Made by a program: the position numbers and the translations under genes. From positions 1 through 64,000 of the forward strand of contig NZ_JBHRUG010000013.1 of NCBI RefSeq assembly GCF_042646605.1: a stretch of 64,000 nt of DNA, read 5' to 3'. The stretch's first letter is position 1; every line of letters begins with the position of its first letter. Below are positions 49,699-58,395 of the stretch, one piece after another. The notes under the pieces are model-generated. The model was not told the origin of the DNA. It searched no databases and saw nothing but the letters and a program-made list of their open reading frames with translations. Source of the DNA: Litchfieldella rifensis (GTDB lineage Bacteria; Pseudomonadota; Gammaproteobacteria; Pseudomonadales; Halomonadaceae).

Positions 49699-52335
49699 TC
49701 AGGGCTTGAAATGCTCCTCGCCGTTGATGCGCTGCCTGACGCGTGAGGTCTCGTAGTAGATCTGCTTGCGCGCGCGGTTCTGGTTGCCCAGGGGGCGATG
49801 CTCGGGCAGCGCATGCCAGGGGTTGATGGTCAGTTCGCGGGCCAGCCGGTCGCGCTCGGGGGTGGCGAATGTCTGGCGCGGAATGCGCAATCGTGCCACC
49901 GGGATCTCCGGCGAGGTCCAGATCACCGAGGCGTCCTCGATGGGCATGGTCACCGGGTCTTCCTGGAACTGGATGCGCATCTCGAAGACCACCTCTTCGA
50001 CCTCGTCGAGGGTGCGAAGCATGGCGAGGCGCAGGTAATCGTCCGGGGCCGGCAACGGGACTCGCGATTGGCTCGCCAGCAGCGGCACGAAGCGGTACTT
50101 GACGGCCCGCCCCTTGCCGTAGAGATAGGGCACGCAGCTCCAATAGCTGGCTTCGAAGGGGCTGCCGTGGGCCTTGGCGTAGAGTGCCTGCAGCAGCATG
50201 TCGAGATAGTGGGAATCGAAGGGATTGAGGAAGTACCACACCGGCAGCCCGACGCCGATCAAGCGCTGCAGCTTGGCGTTCTCGAACACGTCCGGGGTGG
50301 TGAAGGTGGGTGCGCTGATTCCCGAGAAGTCCTGGGTGTGATCCTCGTCGTCGAGCAGCGTCTCGCCCGGCACGCCGCTCAGCTTGACGCCGAGGCTCAG
50401 CACGCCGTTGTTGCGAATGTCCGGGGTCACTCGCGGCCCCGGCCCACCGAAGCGTACCCAGGCGTCGAAACGACGCGGCTCGCGGAACAGGCCGATACGC
50501 AGGTCGTCGGGCAGTTCGAGCACCTCGAACTCGGCCTCGAGCAGGCCATAGGTCTTGGTGTTGCCGGCCCGCTCGGCGGTGCCCTGGCGATAGGTACGCA
50601 GCAGGAAGGCGGTCATCTGTTCGGTGATGCGCCGGGTCACTTCCTCTTCCCCGGCCAACCGTCGCTCTGCGGCGATGGCCAGGTCGGCGTCGATGGCGTG
50701 CCGGCGTCGCCGCCGCAGAATGATGCCTTGCACGGCATCGGTGGCGGGTTGCTGGAAGGCACGGTCGAAAACGTTGCGCAGTCGCGTAAAGCGCCGGGTG
50801 ACACCGATGCCCGTCTCCAGGGCGACATTGAGCCCCCGCGCGCTGCGTAGCCACCAGGTATCCGGCAGCAGCGTCGCCGGCATGGCCGGAGCACTGACGG
50901 CGCTGGTCAGACGGCGCGGCGATGCGGCCAGGTAGCGCAGCGCCCGCAGGCCCGGCATGAAGAAGTAGGCGCCGCCGCGCACCTGCACGAAGCGCGGCAG
51001 GTCATGGCAGCGCTGTCGCACCGGCTCGGCAGGGACGGTGAAGGTCGCCTGTCCTTCACCGCGCGCGCCGATCAGCGGATCGCTGTCGGCATACAGGCCG
51101 GCAAAGTTGGCATTGTTGACCCACGTCTGCTGGACGAACTCGAACTGGCGGCTGATATCGGCATTCAGGCACAGGAACAGCAGGCCGCGTTCCGCGCCGT
51201 CGTCGGCGGCGGCCAGCAGATCGTCCGGCGTCAGGCTCTCCGCCAGCGGCGGTCCGTAGGCTCGGCCACGACGCAACAGCCGATGGCGGCGATTGATCGC
51301 CAGCGAGTCCTCCGTGCCCGGCTTGGGTGGCAGCATGTCGCGCGGATTGGTGCGCCGGATATGCGCGCCCAGGGGACACTTGAGCCCTTCGGCATCCTCA
51401 TGGTGGTAGCCGAAATCGTTGTCGGTACCGTCCCCCGCCGGCTGCTGCGGCGCCTTGACCAGTGGCTCGCCACCGGGCCAGCGCCCGACCATCTTCGCCG
51501 CCAGCGCCAGCCGCGCCTCGCCATCGGGAGTGGCCGCATCGAGCCACGACCAGAAGCCGTGGACGTCCTGGCTGAGCTGGCGGAACACCAGATAGCTGCC
51601 GTTGCGCCCCAGGTCGTGCAGGTCGCTGTCCAGCGTCACTTCCGGCAGCAGGTCGTCGGGATCCTCGATGGGGTCGACCATCGGCCGCATGGTGAGCTGG
51701 TCGCGCGCGTTGGGGTAGCCGAGGACGAATTCCCCCGGCGCCACCCGCTGCCGCTCGTCCTGGCTCGTGCTGACCCCGGCCAGCTTGGGTTGCGAGATGC
51801 CGTCGCGAAAGCCGAAATGTTCCTTGCCCCCGGGCAGCGGCTGGCTGGACAGGGTCTCCAACGCCTCGATGCCAGCCTCGGCGAGGGCCTCTCGCTGCTC
51901 GGCCAGCAGCGCCTCGAGTGCCTCGGGCGTGGCGGCATAGCACATCAGCAGCGCATGGATCACGCTGCCCCCCGGCCCGCCCCAACGCCACTGCTCGGGG
52001 GCACTGTCGCCACTGTCGCCGAGGATGCGGCTGCGCCGCGACGAGCCCGCCAGGCCCTCGCGGAATTCGCGGGAGAAGCCCTTGAGCGCCTGCCAGGAAA
52101 GCTCCAGATGTTCCAGGCCTGGCCAGGTGAAGGCCAGATGCACGCGGCTGCTCCCCTGCGGGCGGCCAACCGCGGCGCTGGCGATTCCTTGCGCCGTCCT
52201 GCCCACCCAGCCCCGGGCCAGCTCGGGATCGCCGAAGGCCAGCATCACGAAGCTCGCCTGGGGCAGTTCGCCGTAGCCGCTGAGCACGACACCCTGGATA
52301 TCGTCGAGATCGAGATGTTCGTCGCGAGCTGACAT
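49699..52335 (-). CDS. DyP-type peroxidase fused to a catalase-like domain
   Basis: 878 residues, no signal peptide, so probably cytoplasmic. Residues about 1-470 are a DyP peroxidase: the GxxDG motif GFRDG at 175-179 with catalytic Asp178, the proximal heme His in GAHIRRTNPRD (His325), and RGLLFLCLNADISRQFEFVQ. Residues about 560-878 resemble catalase: KTYGLLEAEFEV, DAWVRFGG, PEHRPLGNQNR, with R856-x3-Y860 where catalases keep the proximal Arg-Tyr. By eye, the distal His falls on Asn592 and the distal Asn segment (QDFSGISAPTF) also differs, so ordinary catalase activity is doubtful. Second gene after the membrane protein, separated from it by four bases. Confidence 0.86.
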   Translation of the reverse strand: MSARDEHLDLDDIQGVVLSGYGELPQASFVMLAFGDPELARGWVGRTAQGIASAAVGRPQGSSRVHLAFTWPGLEHLELSWQALKGFSREFREGLAGSSRRSRILGDSGDSAPEQWRWGGPGGSVIHALLMCYAATPEALEALLAEQREALAEAGIEALETLSSQPLPGGKEHFGFRDGISQPKLAGVSTSQDERQRVAPGEFVLGYPNARDQLTMRPMVDPIEDPDDLLPEVTLDSDLHDLGRNGSYLVFRQLSQDVHGFWSWLDAATPDGEARLALAAKMVGRWPGGEPLVKAPQQPAGDGTDNDFGYHHEDAEGLKCPLGAHIRRTNPRDMLPPKPGTEDSLAINRRHRLLRRGRAYGPPLAESLTPDDLLAAADDGAERGLLFLCLNADISRQFEFVQQTWVNNANFAGLYADSDPLIGARGEGQATFTVPAEPVRQRCHDLPRFVQVRGGAYFFMPGLRALRYLAASPRRLTSAVSAPAMPATLLPDTWWLRSARGLNVALETGIGVTRRFTRLRNVFDRAFQQPATDAVQGIILRRRRRHAIDADLAIAAERRLAGEEEVTRRITEQMTAFLLRTYRQGTAERAGNTKTYGLLEAEFEVLELPDDLRIGLFREPRRFDAWVRFGGPGPRVTPDIRNNGVLSLGVKLSGVPGETLLDDEDHTQDFSGISAPTFTTPDVFENAKLQRLIGVGLPVWYFLNPFDSHYLDMLLQALYAKAHGSPFEASYWSCVPYLYGKGRAVKYRFVPLLASQSRVPLPAPDDYLRLAMLRTLDEVEEVVFEMRIQFQEDPVTMPIEDASVIWTSPEIPVARLRIPRQTFATPERDRLARELTINPWHALPEHRPLGNQNRARKQIYYETSRVRQRINGEEHFKP

Positions 52336-52339
52336 GGCA

Positions 52340-53626
52340 TCAGAACCGTTGCAGCCAGGCGCGACACTGCGCCTCGCTCATGGCACCCGACAGGCCGGCA
52401 CGAATGGCCGCGTTGTTGGCCACATTGACTGCCGTCAGCCCGGCATAGGCGGGCGCCTGGTACCACACTGCGGTGGGAATCTGGTGGTCGCGATAGTAGG
52501 CCTTGAAGGCCTGCTCGTCGTTGGCGCCACCGAACAGCAGATAGCGCGTACGCGGCCAGCCCACGCCGTTGCTGAACACCAGGTTGAGGCCGAAGGCGAC
52601 CCGCTCGATGAAGTCGTCCTGGTAGCTCTCCGGGCTGCCGTCGAAGTTGCTGAAGAAATACACTCGCGCGCCGTTGTCGATGATCACCCAACGCGCGAAA
52701 TGGATGGTGTCGATCTCGGCGAGCTTGCCGCGATAGAAGACCCACGACACGGCGAGCTGCAGCAGCCACAGGGCCACATGCAGCAGCACGCGCCGGAAGG
52801 GGCCGGGCTGGATCAGTCCCACCGCCGACAGTTGGTTGTGCACGCCCTGGTCCTCGTCGGCCTCGAGGGTGCTGACATGCTCGTCACGCGGGCGGCGGTT
52901 GTGGACGCTATTGGCCATTTCGTGCAGGCGCAGCACGAGCACCGTCAGCAGGGTCAAGGGCAGCAACAGCACGGCCAGGGCCAGACCGACCAGTGCCACG
53001 CCAGCCAACAGCGACCAGCCCTGCAACCAGCGCCAGCGACCGGGTCCCGAGGCCGGTGTCAGGGCATCGCACAACTCGTCTCGTGACCCCACGAAGCGAA
53101 TCAGTGCCTGGCGGATGGCCGTGGCGGGGAGCCCCTGCCACTCCTTCTCGTCCAGGTAACGTTGCAGGGCATGGTGCAGACGGGCTTCCAGGCTCACCTG
53201 GGCCACGCTTCGGCCCAGGGTATTGACGTAGAAGGCGCCCACTCGATGCTGATGGTCGGCCAGATAGCGCCGCGTTTGCTCGGCTCCCGCCTGCGCCGGG
53301 AAATCGCGGCAATGGCCGAGCAGTTCGTTCAAGCCCTGACCGCCGACGGCGGCCATCTCGGCGAGATGGGCGTCGATATCGCCATCGAGGTTGGCGGTCA
53401 GCACCAGTTGGGGGGGATAGCGTCGCCCCGCCCGGCGATAGGCCTCGGGCAACAGCACCCAGCGGGCGAAATGCACCTTGTCGAGTCGCTCGAAGGGCAG
53501 GATGTCATTGCCGCCCGGGTCCTGGCGCATCCGCTCGAGCAACGCCTGCAGCGACGCCTCATGCCCGGGACGGACTTCCATGACCACGTTCAGTGCTGAC
53601 TGTCTCATCATCGATCCATCCCACAT
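52340..53626 (-). CDS. Membrane protein with duplicated domain, DyP/catalase-locus companion
   Basis: 428 residues. Two halves share a pattern: KVHFARWVLLP...LVLTANLDGD near residue 48 and TIHFARWVIID...YFFSNFDGSPE near residue 300. Between them a long hydrophobic segment (about residues 205-236) and a second one (about 285-305) anchor the protein in the membrane. The motif pair suggests duplicated small alpha+beta (ferredoxin-like) domains, the fold class of DyP peroxidases and EthD proteins; this is inference. No family name is claimed. Start candidates at 53626 and 53611/53608. It heads the operon with the DyP-catalase fusion, divergent from the heme peroxidase. Confidence 0.7.
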   Translation of the reverse strand: MWDGSMMRQSALNVVMEVRPGHEASLQALLERMRQDPGGNDILPFERLDKVHFARWVLLPEAYRRAGRRYPPQLVLTANLDGDIDAHLAEMAAVGGQGLNELLGHCRDFPAQAGAEQTRRYLADHQHRVGAFYVNTLGRSVAQVSLEARLHHALQRYLDEKEWQGLPATAIRQALIRFVGSRDELCDALTPASGPGRWRWLQGWSLLAGVALVGLALAVLLLPLTLLTVLVLRLHEMANSVHNRRPRDEHVSTLEADEDQGVHNQLSAVGLIQPGPFRRVLLHVALWLLQLAVSWVFYRGKLAEIDTIHFARWVIIDNGARVYFFSNFDGSPESYQDDFIERVAFGLNLVFSNGVGWPRTRYLLFGGANDEQAFKAYYRDHQIPTAVWYQAPAYAGLTAVNVANNAAIRAGLSGAMSEAQCRAWLQRF

Positions 53627-53786
53627 TCCAGACCTTGCTCAAGCGTCGGCTCTTAGGAGTCTAGTCAGACTTTGACATGGCAGCGTAAGAAAACCGTTGA
53701 CTATACTCACCCAAGTCTCATCGCCGATCCACGGGCCTCCACTTGGAGCCCGCGCCTCGGGACGCTTCGCAGGGAGATCAGCCGGT

Positions 53787-56700
53787 ATGTCACCTTCGCT
53801 TCTGGGCGCCACACGCCCCGTTTCCGAGCCCCCGTCCCGCTCACTTGCCCGTCCAGGCTGGCGCCACCTCATGCTGGCGGCCATGCTCTCGACCCTGTCG
53901 GCATCCGGCGCTACGCTGGCCAGCGCGCAGGACTCCCCTCCTCACCCCGAGGCGGACCAGCCCACCTGGCTGGAGACCTGGGCATCACTGCGGGCCTGCA
54001 AGCGCCTGGTGGCCGGTGGCCTTCGGGACGTACCGGATGACCGAGCCGACCGCTTCCTCGGCAAGGTGCAACAGGACACCGCCCATTGCCGAGGCGGGCA
54101 GCGCGCCCTGGAAGCGCATCGGCACGATACCCCCTGGGTGGACTGGCAAACCTATTGGGCCACCGGCGATGGTGCCTCACGCAACGCCAACTACGACGAC
54201 GGCTGGATTCGCTCCCTGGTCGGCGGGCTCGGCGAGCGGGTGCACCTCAACCCCAACGACCGAGGGATCGACGGCGCGTTGCTGGACCTGGAGTACCAGC
54301 GGGTCGAACTGATCAAGTTCAACCTGTTCGACAACTACACCTACCGCGAGTATGTCCAGGGCCGCGATGGCCAGCCCGGTACCACCCTGACCCGCTGGGA
54401 TGCCATGCGCCTGCCATCGGGCCATCCCGACTACCAGGCGGTGGGCGGCGATGGCGAACAGCGATGCCAGGGCGAACTGATTCGCCATCGCACCCTGACC
54501 GGGATCTGCAACGACCTGCGCAATCCGTTGATGGGCTCGACCGACACCTTGTTCGCCCGCAACGTCGAGTTCGACGAGACCTTCCCCGACGAAGGGCATA
54601 CCGCGTTGACCCAGGCCCGCCACGGCGACCGTCTCGACCTGATGACCCCGGACCCGCAACGCATCAGCCGCCTGCTGTTTACCCGCCAGCAGTCGCAGCC
54701 GGACCGATGCAACCGTGGCCAGGGCCTGCCCGGCCACTCGCCCGAGGCCCACTGCGACTACCACAAGGCGCCCTTCTTCAATGTGCTGGCGGCGTTCTGG
54801 ATCCAGTTCATGACCCACGACTGGTTCTCGCACCTGGAGGAAGGCGAGAACGACCGCTCCGGGTTGCACCCGGTGGGGTGCGACCTCTCCCCCGACGAGG
54901 CAACGGCGCTCGGCTGCCGCCCCGGCGACGCCTTCCAGCGCAGCCTGGTGGCACAACACACGCCGGCCGAGAGCTTCGAGCATGAGGGCGAGTCCTACCA
55001 ACAGCGCGCTCACCGCACCTTCCGCAATACCGTCACCGCCTGGTGGGATGCCTCCCAGCTCTATGGCTACGACGACGTCAGTGCCACGCGCGTCAAGCGC
55101 GACCCCGAGGACCCCGCCCGCCTGCTGCTCGCCCCACTGCGGGGACGGTCCAGCGAGGTCGATGGCCAAGGCTATCTGCCGCGCTTCGGTCCCCGCTGCG
55201 AGAATGCCGCCGAGGGCGAGGCGTGCGATTACCTCCACCCCGCCTGGTCGAATCAGGCCGCCACCGCCTTTCCCGACAACTGGACCGTCGGCGTGGCCTT
55301 CTACCACAACGTCTTCGCCCGTGAGCACAATGCCTTCGTCGAGGCCTTCCGCGAGCGCGCCGCCGCCACCCCGGAGGCGGATTCCGGGCTGCGTGACCCA
55401 GCCGAGCCGGAGCGGGTGATTCGCTACGCGGACGTCACCGACGACGAGTTGTTCGAGGCCGCTCGCCTGGTGGTCTCGGCGATGATCGCCAAGATCCACA
55501 CCATCGAATGGACGCCGCAACTGCTCTACGACGAACCCCTGTATCGCGGCATGAACTCCAACTGGAGCGGGCTCTTCGACGAGCATCCCCTCGTCGAGAA
55601 CGCCCTGGCGCGCGTACTCGAACGACTGCGCGACTCCGGCGACGAGCGTCGTGCCAACGCCTGGTACTCGGTGCTGGCGGCCGGTCCCGGCATCTTCGGC
55701 ATGGGCAGCCAGCGTTACGAGGATGCTTCGGTGTTCGCCAAATTGACCGGCCAGCGCGAGGATATCTGGTCACTGGACAATCCGGAGCATGTCAACGGCG
55801 GAACCAATCATTTCGGTTCCCCCTTCAACTTCCCCGAGGAGTTCATCACCGTCTATCGCCTGCATCCGCTGGTCCCCGACCTGCTGGAGGTGCGCGATCT
55901 CGATGACCCCAACCGGATCGACAAGAAGGTCCCGGCCCTGGAAGGGTTCCGTGCCGGTGCCAGCGACATGCTGCGCCGGGAAGGTCTCGCCGACTGGGCA
56001 CTGAGCATGGGCCGTCAGCGCCTGGGCCTGCTAACCTTGGGCAATCATGGCCAGTTCCTGCAGAACCTGGCGATGGGCCACCTGGGCTCCGAGTCGAGCA
56101 GACTGGATATCGCGGCACTGGACATCATCCGCGACCGCGAACGCGGCGTGCCGCGCTTCAACGAGTTTCGCCGCCAGTACGGACTCAGGCAGTTGACCGG
56201 CTTCGACGATTTCGTCGACACCACCCTGCCGGAAGGCTCCGCCGAGCGCCAGCGCCAGGAAGAGATGGCGGCCCGCATGCGCGAGATCTATGGCCAGCAC
56301 GTGTGCGATGCCAGCCTGGTGATTTCCCATGCCTACCGTGACGCCGAGGGCCACTACCCCAACGACTGCCTGGGGCATCCCGACGGCAGCCTGGTGGACA
56401 ACATCGAGGACGTGGATACCGTGGTCGGCTGGCTGGCGGAGCCGGTACGGCCGCATGGCTACGCCATCTCCGAGACCCAGTTCGTGGTGTTCATCCTCAA
56501 CGCCTCGCGCCGCCTGTTCAGCGACCGCTTCTTCACCTCCAGCTTCCGGCCCGAGTTCTATACCCAGCTCGGCCACGAGTGGGTGATGAACAACGGCCCC
56601 GACGGCGTGGTGATGGAGCAAGGCGAGCCCAATGGCCACCGCCAGCCGGTGTCGCCGATGAAGCGCGTACTGCAACGCACGGTCCCGGAGCTCACTGCGG

Positions 56701-56816
56701 AGCTCGAGCCGGTGGTCAACGTCTTCGATCCCTGGGCACGGGATCGGGGCGACTACTATTCGCTGGACTGGGTCCCGCGGCCGGGGGCCGAGAACGATGA
56801 TGCCTTCGCCGAGTAA
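53787..56816 (+). CDS. Exported animal-type heme peroxidase
   Basis: About 1009 residues. A Sec-type signal lies near the start (LMLAAMLSTLSASGATLASAQD). The animal heme peroxidase core includes WIQFMTHDWFSH (distal histidine region), FRNTVTAWWDASQLYGYDD, NVFAREHNAFVEAF (REHN motif) and ARLVVSAMIAKIHTIEWTPQLL. Animal-type peroxidases include cyclooxygenase-like fatty acid dioxygenases and halide peroxidases; bacterial ones are sparse and mostly of unknown substrate. The start at 53787 (GGGAG upstream) is preferred over an ATG at 53697, which would put 30 extra residues before the signal. The end overlaps the following lipoprotein gene by 20 bases. Confidence 0.88.
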   Translation: MSPSLLGATRPVSEPPSRSLARPGWRHLMLAAMLSTLSASGATLASAQDSPPHPEADQPTWLETWASLRACKRLVAGGLRDVPDDRADRFLGKVQQDTAHCRGGQRALEAHRHDTPWVDWQTYWATGDGASRNANYDDGWIRSLVGGLGERVHLNPNDRGIDGALLDLEYQRVELIKFNLFDNYTYREYVQGRDGQPGTTLTRWDAMRLPSGHPDYQAVGGDGEQRCQGELIRHRTLTGICNDLRNPLMGSTDTLFARNVEFDETFPDEGHTALTQARHGDRLDLMTPDPQRISRLLFTRQQSQPDRCNRGQGLPGHSPEAHCDYHKAPFFNVLAAFWIQFMTHDWFSHLEEGENDRSGLHPVGCDLSPDEATALGCRPGDAFQRSLVAQHTPAESFEHEGESYQQRAHRTFRNTVTAWWDASQLYGYDDVSATRVKRDPEDPARLLLAPLRGRSSEVDGQGYLPRFGPRCENAAEGEACDYLHPAWSNQAATAFPDNWTVGVAFYHNVFAREHNAFVEAFRERAAATPEADSGLRDPAEPERVIRYADVTDDELFEAARLVVSAMIAKIHTIEWTPQLLYDEPLYRGMNSNWSGLFDEHPLVENALARVLERLRDSGDERRANAWYSVLAAGPGIFGMGSQRYEDASVFAKLTGQREDIWSLDNPEHVNGGTNHFGSPFNFPEEFITVYRLHPLVPDLLEVRDLDDPNRIDKKVPALEGFRAGASDMLRREGLADWALSMGRQRLGLLTLGNHGQFLQNLAMGHLGSESSRLDIAALDIIRDRERGVPRFNEFRRQYGLRQLTGFDDFVDTTLPEGSAERQRQEEMAARMREIYGQHVCDASLVISHAYRDAEGHYPNDCLGHPDGSLVDNIEDVDTVVGWLAEPVRPHGYAISETQFVVFILNASRRLFSDRFFTSSFRPEFYTQLGHEWVMNNGPDGVVMEQGEPNGHRQPVSPMKRVLQRTVPELTAELEPVVNVFDPWARDRGDYYSLDWVPRPGAENDDAFAE

Positions 56817-57897
56817 GCGTGCACTGTCGACGGCCCTGTGGCTGACGCTGCTGACGGGCTGTGACGACACCCCCCAGCTCGGCCTCGGCGAGGAACGCGT
56901 CGCGCTCAACGAGGCGGCCATCGAGGCGGCGATGACGCAGCGGATCCTGGCACTCGCCCAGGAGCATCGGAACGCGCATCCTGACACGCCCATCCCGCGC
57001 TTCAATCAGCCCAAGACCGTGGCCTGCCCCGTCGCCACCTTCCACGTTCCCGAGCTGGAGGAGCGGCTGGCGCACGGCATGTTCGCCGAAGCGGGCGAAT
57101 ACGCGGCCATCCTGCGCTTCGCCAATGCCACCGTTCGGGACGATCGGGACAAGGATCTGCGCGGCTTGTCGATCCGCCTCTCCGGCGTGAACGGTGCGAC
57201 CGGTGTCGACGGCACGGCCGGCCGCCAGGACTTCCTGTTGAACAGCCACCCGGCGCTGTTCGCCGGCACGCCGGAGGATTTCCACGCCTTCGTGGCGGCC
57301 GTGGCCAACGACCGCTTGTGGTGGTACTTCGTCAACCCGCTCGATCCCCACCCACGCTCGCTGTGGATCGCCTGGCGGGCACGCAGCCAGCCCGACAGCC
57401 TGCTGGCCATCCCCTACTGGAGCACCACCCCCTATCGCTACGGCGAGGACGAGACCTCGGCGGTGAAGTATTCGGTACGCCCCTGTGATGCGATGAACAG
57501 CGAACCAGAGGGCGATGCTGCCGGCCCGGCGGGTGACGACCCGGACTACCTGCGCCATGCCATGGAAGCGCAGCTGAACAGCGGCGAAGCCTGCCTGGCG
57601 TTCATGGTGCAGTTCCAGACCGACCCCGACAGCATGCCCATCGAGGATGCCTCGGTGGCCTGGGACGAGGAGACCTCGCCCTTCGAAGAAGTGGCCCGCC
57701 TGACCCTGCCGCGCCAATCGGTAACCGATGAGCAGGCCTTGAGAGACTGCGACGACATGACCTTCAACCCTTGGAACACTCATCCGGCACATCGCCCCCT
57801 GGGGGGCATCAACCGGATGAGGGGCGATCTCTATCGGCAAGTCGGCGAGTTTCGCACCACCCACAACGCGGCTCTCTCGCCGCCCGAGGGACCCTGA
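56797..57897 (+). CDS. Catalase-like lipoprotein
   Basis: 366 residues with a lipoprotein signal (LTLLTGC, Cys22 in a lipobox), so it should be lipid-anchored outside the inner membrane. Catalase-like features: ILRFANATVRDDRDKDLRGL (the distal R-F-(S/A)-N region), QDFLLNSHPALFA (distal Asn149), YWSTTPYRYGE and HRPLGGINRMRGDLY with R342-x3-Y346 fitting the heme-ligand tyrosine. At the usual distal histidine position (PRFNQPKTVACPVATF) Gln71 appears instead, so peroxide dismutation is doubtful. Overlaps the peroxidase gene by 20 bases, implying coupled expression. Partner or downstream enzyme of the peroxidase is inferred. Confidence 0.8.
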   Translation: MMPSPSKRALSTALWLTLLTGCDDTPQLGLGEERVALNEAAIEAAMTQRILALAQEHRNAHPDTPIPRFNQPKTVACPVATFHVPELEERLAHGMFAEAGEYAAILRFANATVRDDRDKDLRGLSIRLSGVNGATGVDGTAGRQDFLLNSHPALFAGTPEDFHAFVAAVANDRLWWYFVNPLDPHPRSLWIAWRARSQPDSLLAIPYWSTTPYRYGEDETSAVKYSVRPCDAMNSEPEGDAAGPAGDDPDYLRHAMEAQLNSGEACLAFMVQFQTDPDSMPIEDASVAWDEETSPFEEVARLTLPRQSVTDEQALRDCDDMTFNPWNTHPAHRPLGGINRMRGDLYRQVGEFRTTHNAALSPPEGP

Positions 57898-57917
57898 CGG
57901 CAAAGGAGCAAAATGCG

Positions 57918-58367
57918 ATGAGCGCCACCGTGCAGCAATGGCTGGGCATGACCCGGGAACAGCTCGACGACCTCTACCGGCGCGCCGAGCCAGGCAGGAT
58001 CCCCAATGGCGACACCCGCGGCACCCCCATCGTCGCCGGCAGTGCCTTCGCCCGGGCCTTCGCCACCTTCGCCCGGCTGTTCGCCTGGCAGGGCAAGGTC
58101 TTCGACCTGTTCGCCGAAGATGGCTCGGCCGGGGTACTGGTCAACAAGGTGACGCCGCTGGGCCTCAGCTTCGTGGTGGCCAAGGTCTATCGGGCGCCGA
58201 GCTGGATGGACGGCAAGGACACCATCGTCATCGACTACTCCCGCACCTCCTTCTTCTTCCGGGCCGTGCGCGACGAGATCCGCGAGATCGAACCCGGCGT
58301 CTATCTGGGCAAGGTCTGGCTGGGCAAGACCCGGGTGCTGGATTTCGCCCTGGAATGCCAGCCATAG
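57918..58367 (+). CDS. Small companion protein of peroxidase locus, beta-rich
   Basis: 149 residues from ATG 57918 (AAGGAG nine bases upstream). The second half alternates hydrophobic and polar residues (LSFVVAKVYRAPSWMDGKDT; IVIDYSRTSFFFRAVRDEI; GVYLGKVWLGKTRVLDFALE), as in small beta-barrels such as lipocalins or heme/lipid carriers. No signal peptide. No family name is claimed; it ends the plus-strand unit begun by the heme peroxidase. Confidence 0.6.
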   Translation: MSATVQQWLGMTREQLDDLYRRAEPGRIPNGDTRGTPIVAGSAFARAFATFARLFAWQGKVFDLFAEDGSAGVLVNKVTPLGLSFVVAKVYRAPSWMDGKDTIVIDYSRTSFFFRAVRDEIREIEPGVYLGKVWLGKTRVLDFALECQP

Positions 58368-58395
58368 GGGCCTGGCCGCGACGGCGGTCGTCGCC

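Noticed and set aside
54177..55586. 469-codon minus-strand open frame across the heme peroxidase gene
   Set aside because: It is antisense to a gene with clear family motifs, has low-complexity valine/alanine/glycine-rich content typical of GC-rich shadow frames, and no ribosome binding site.
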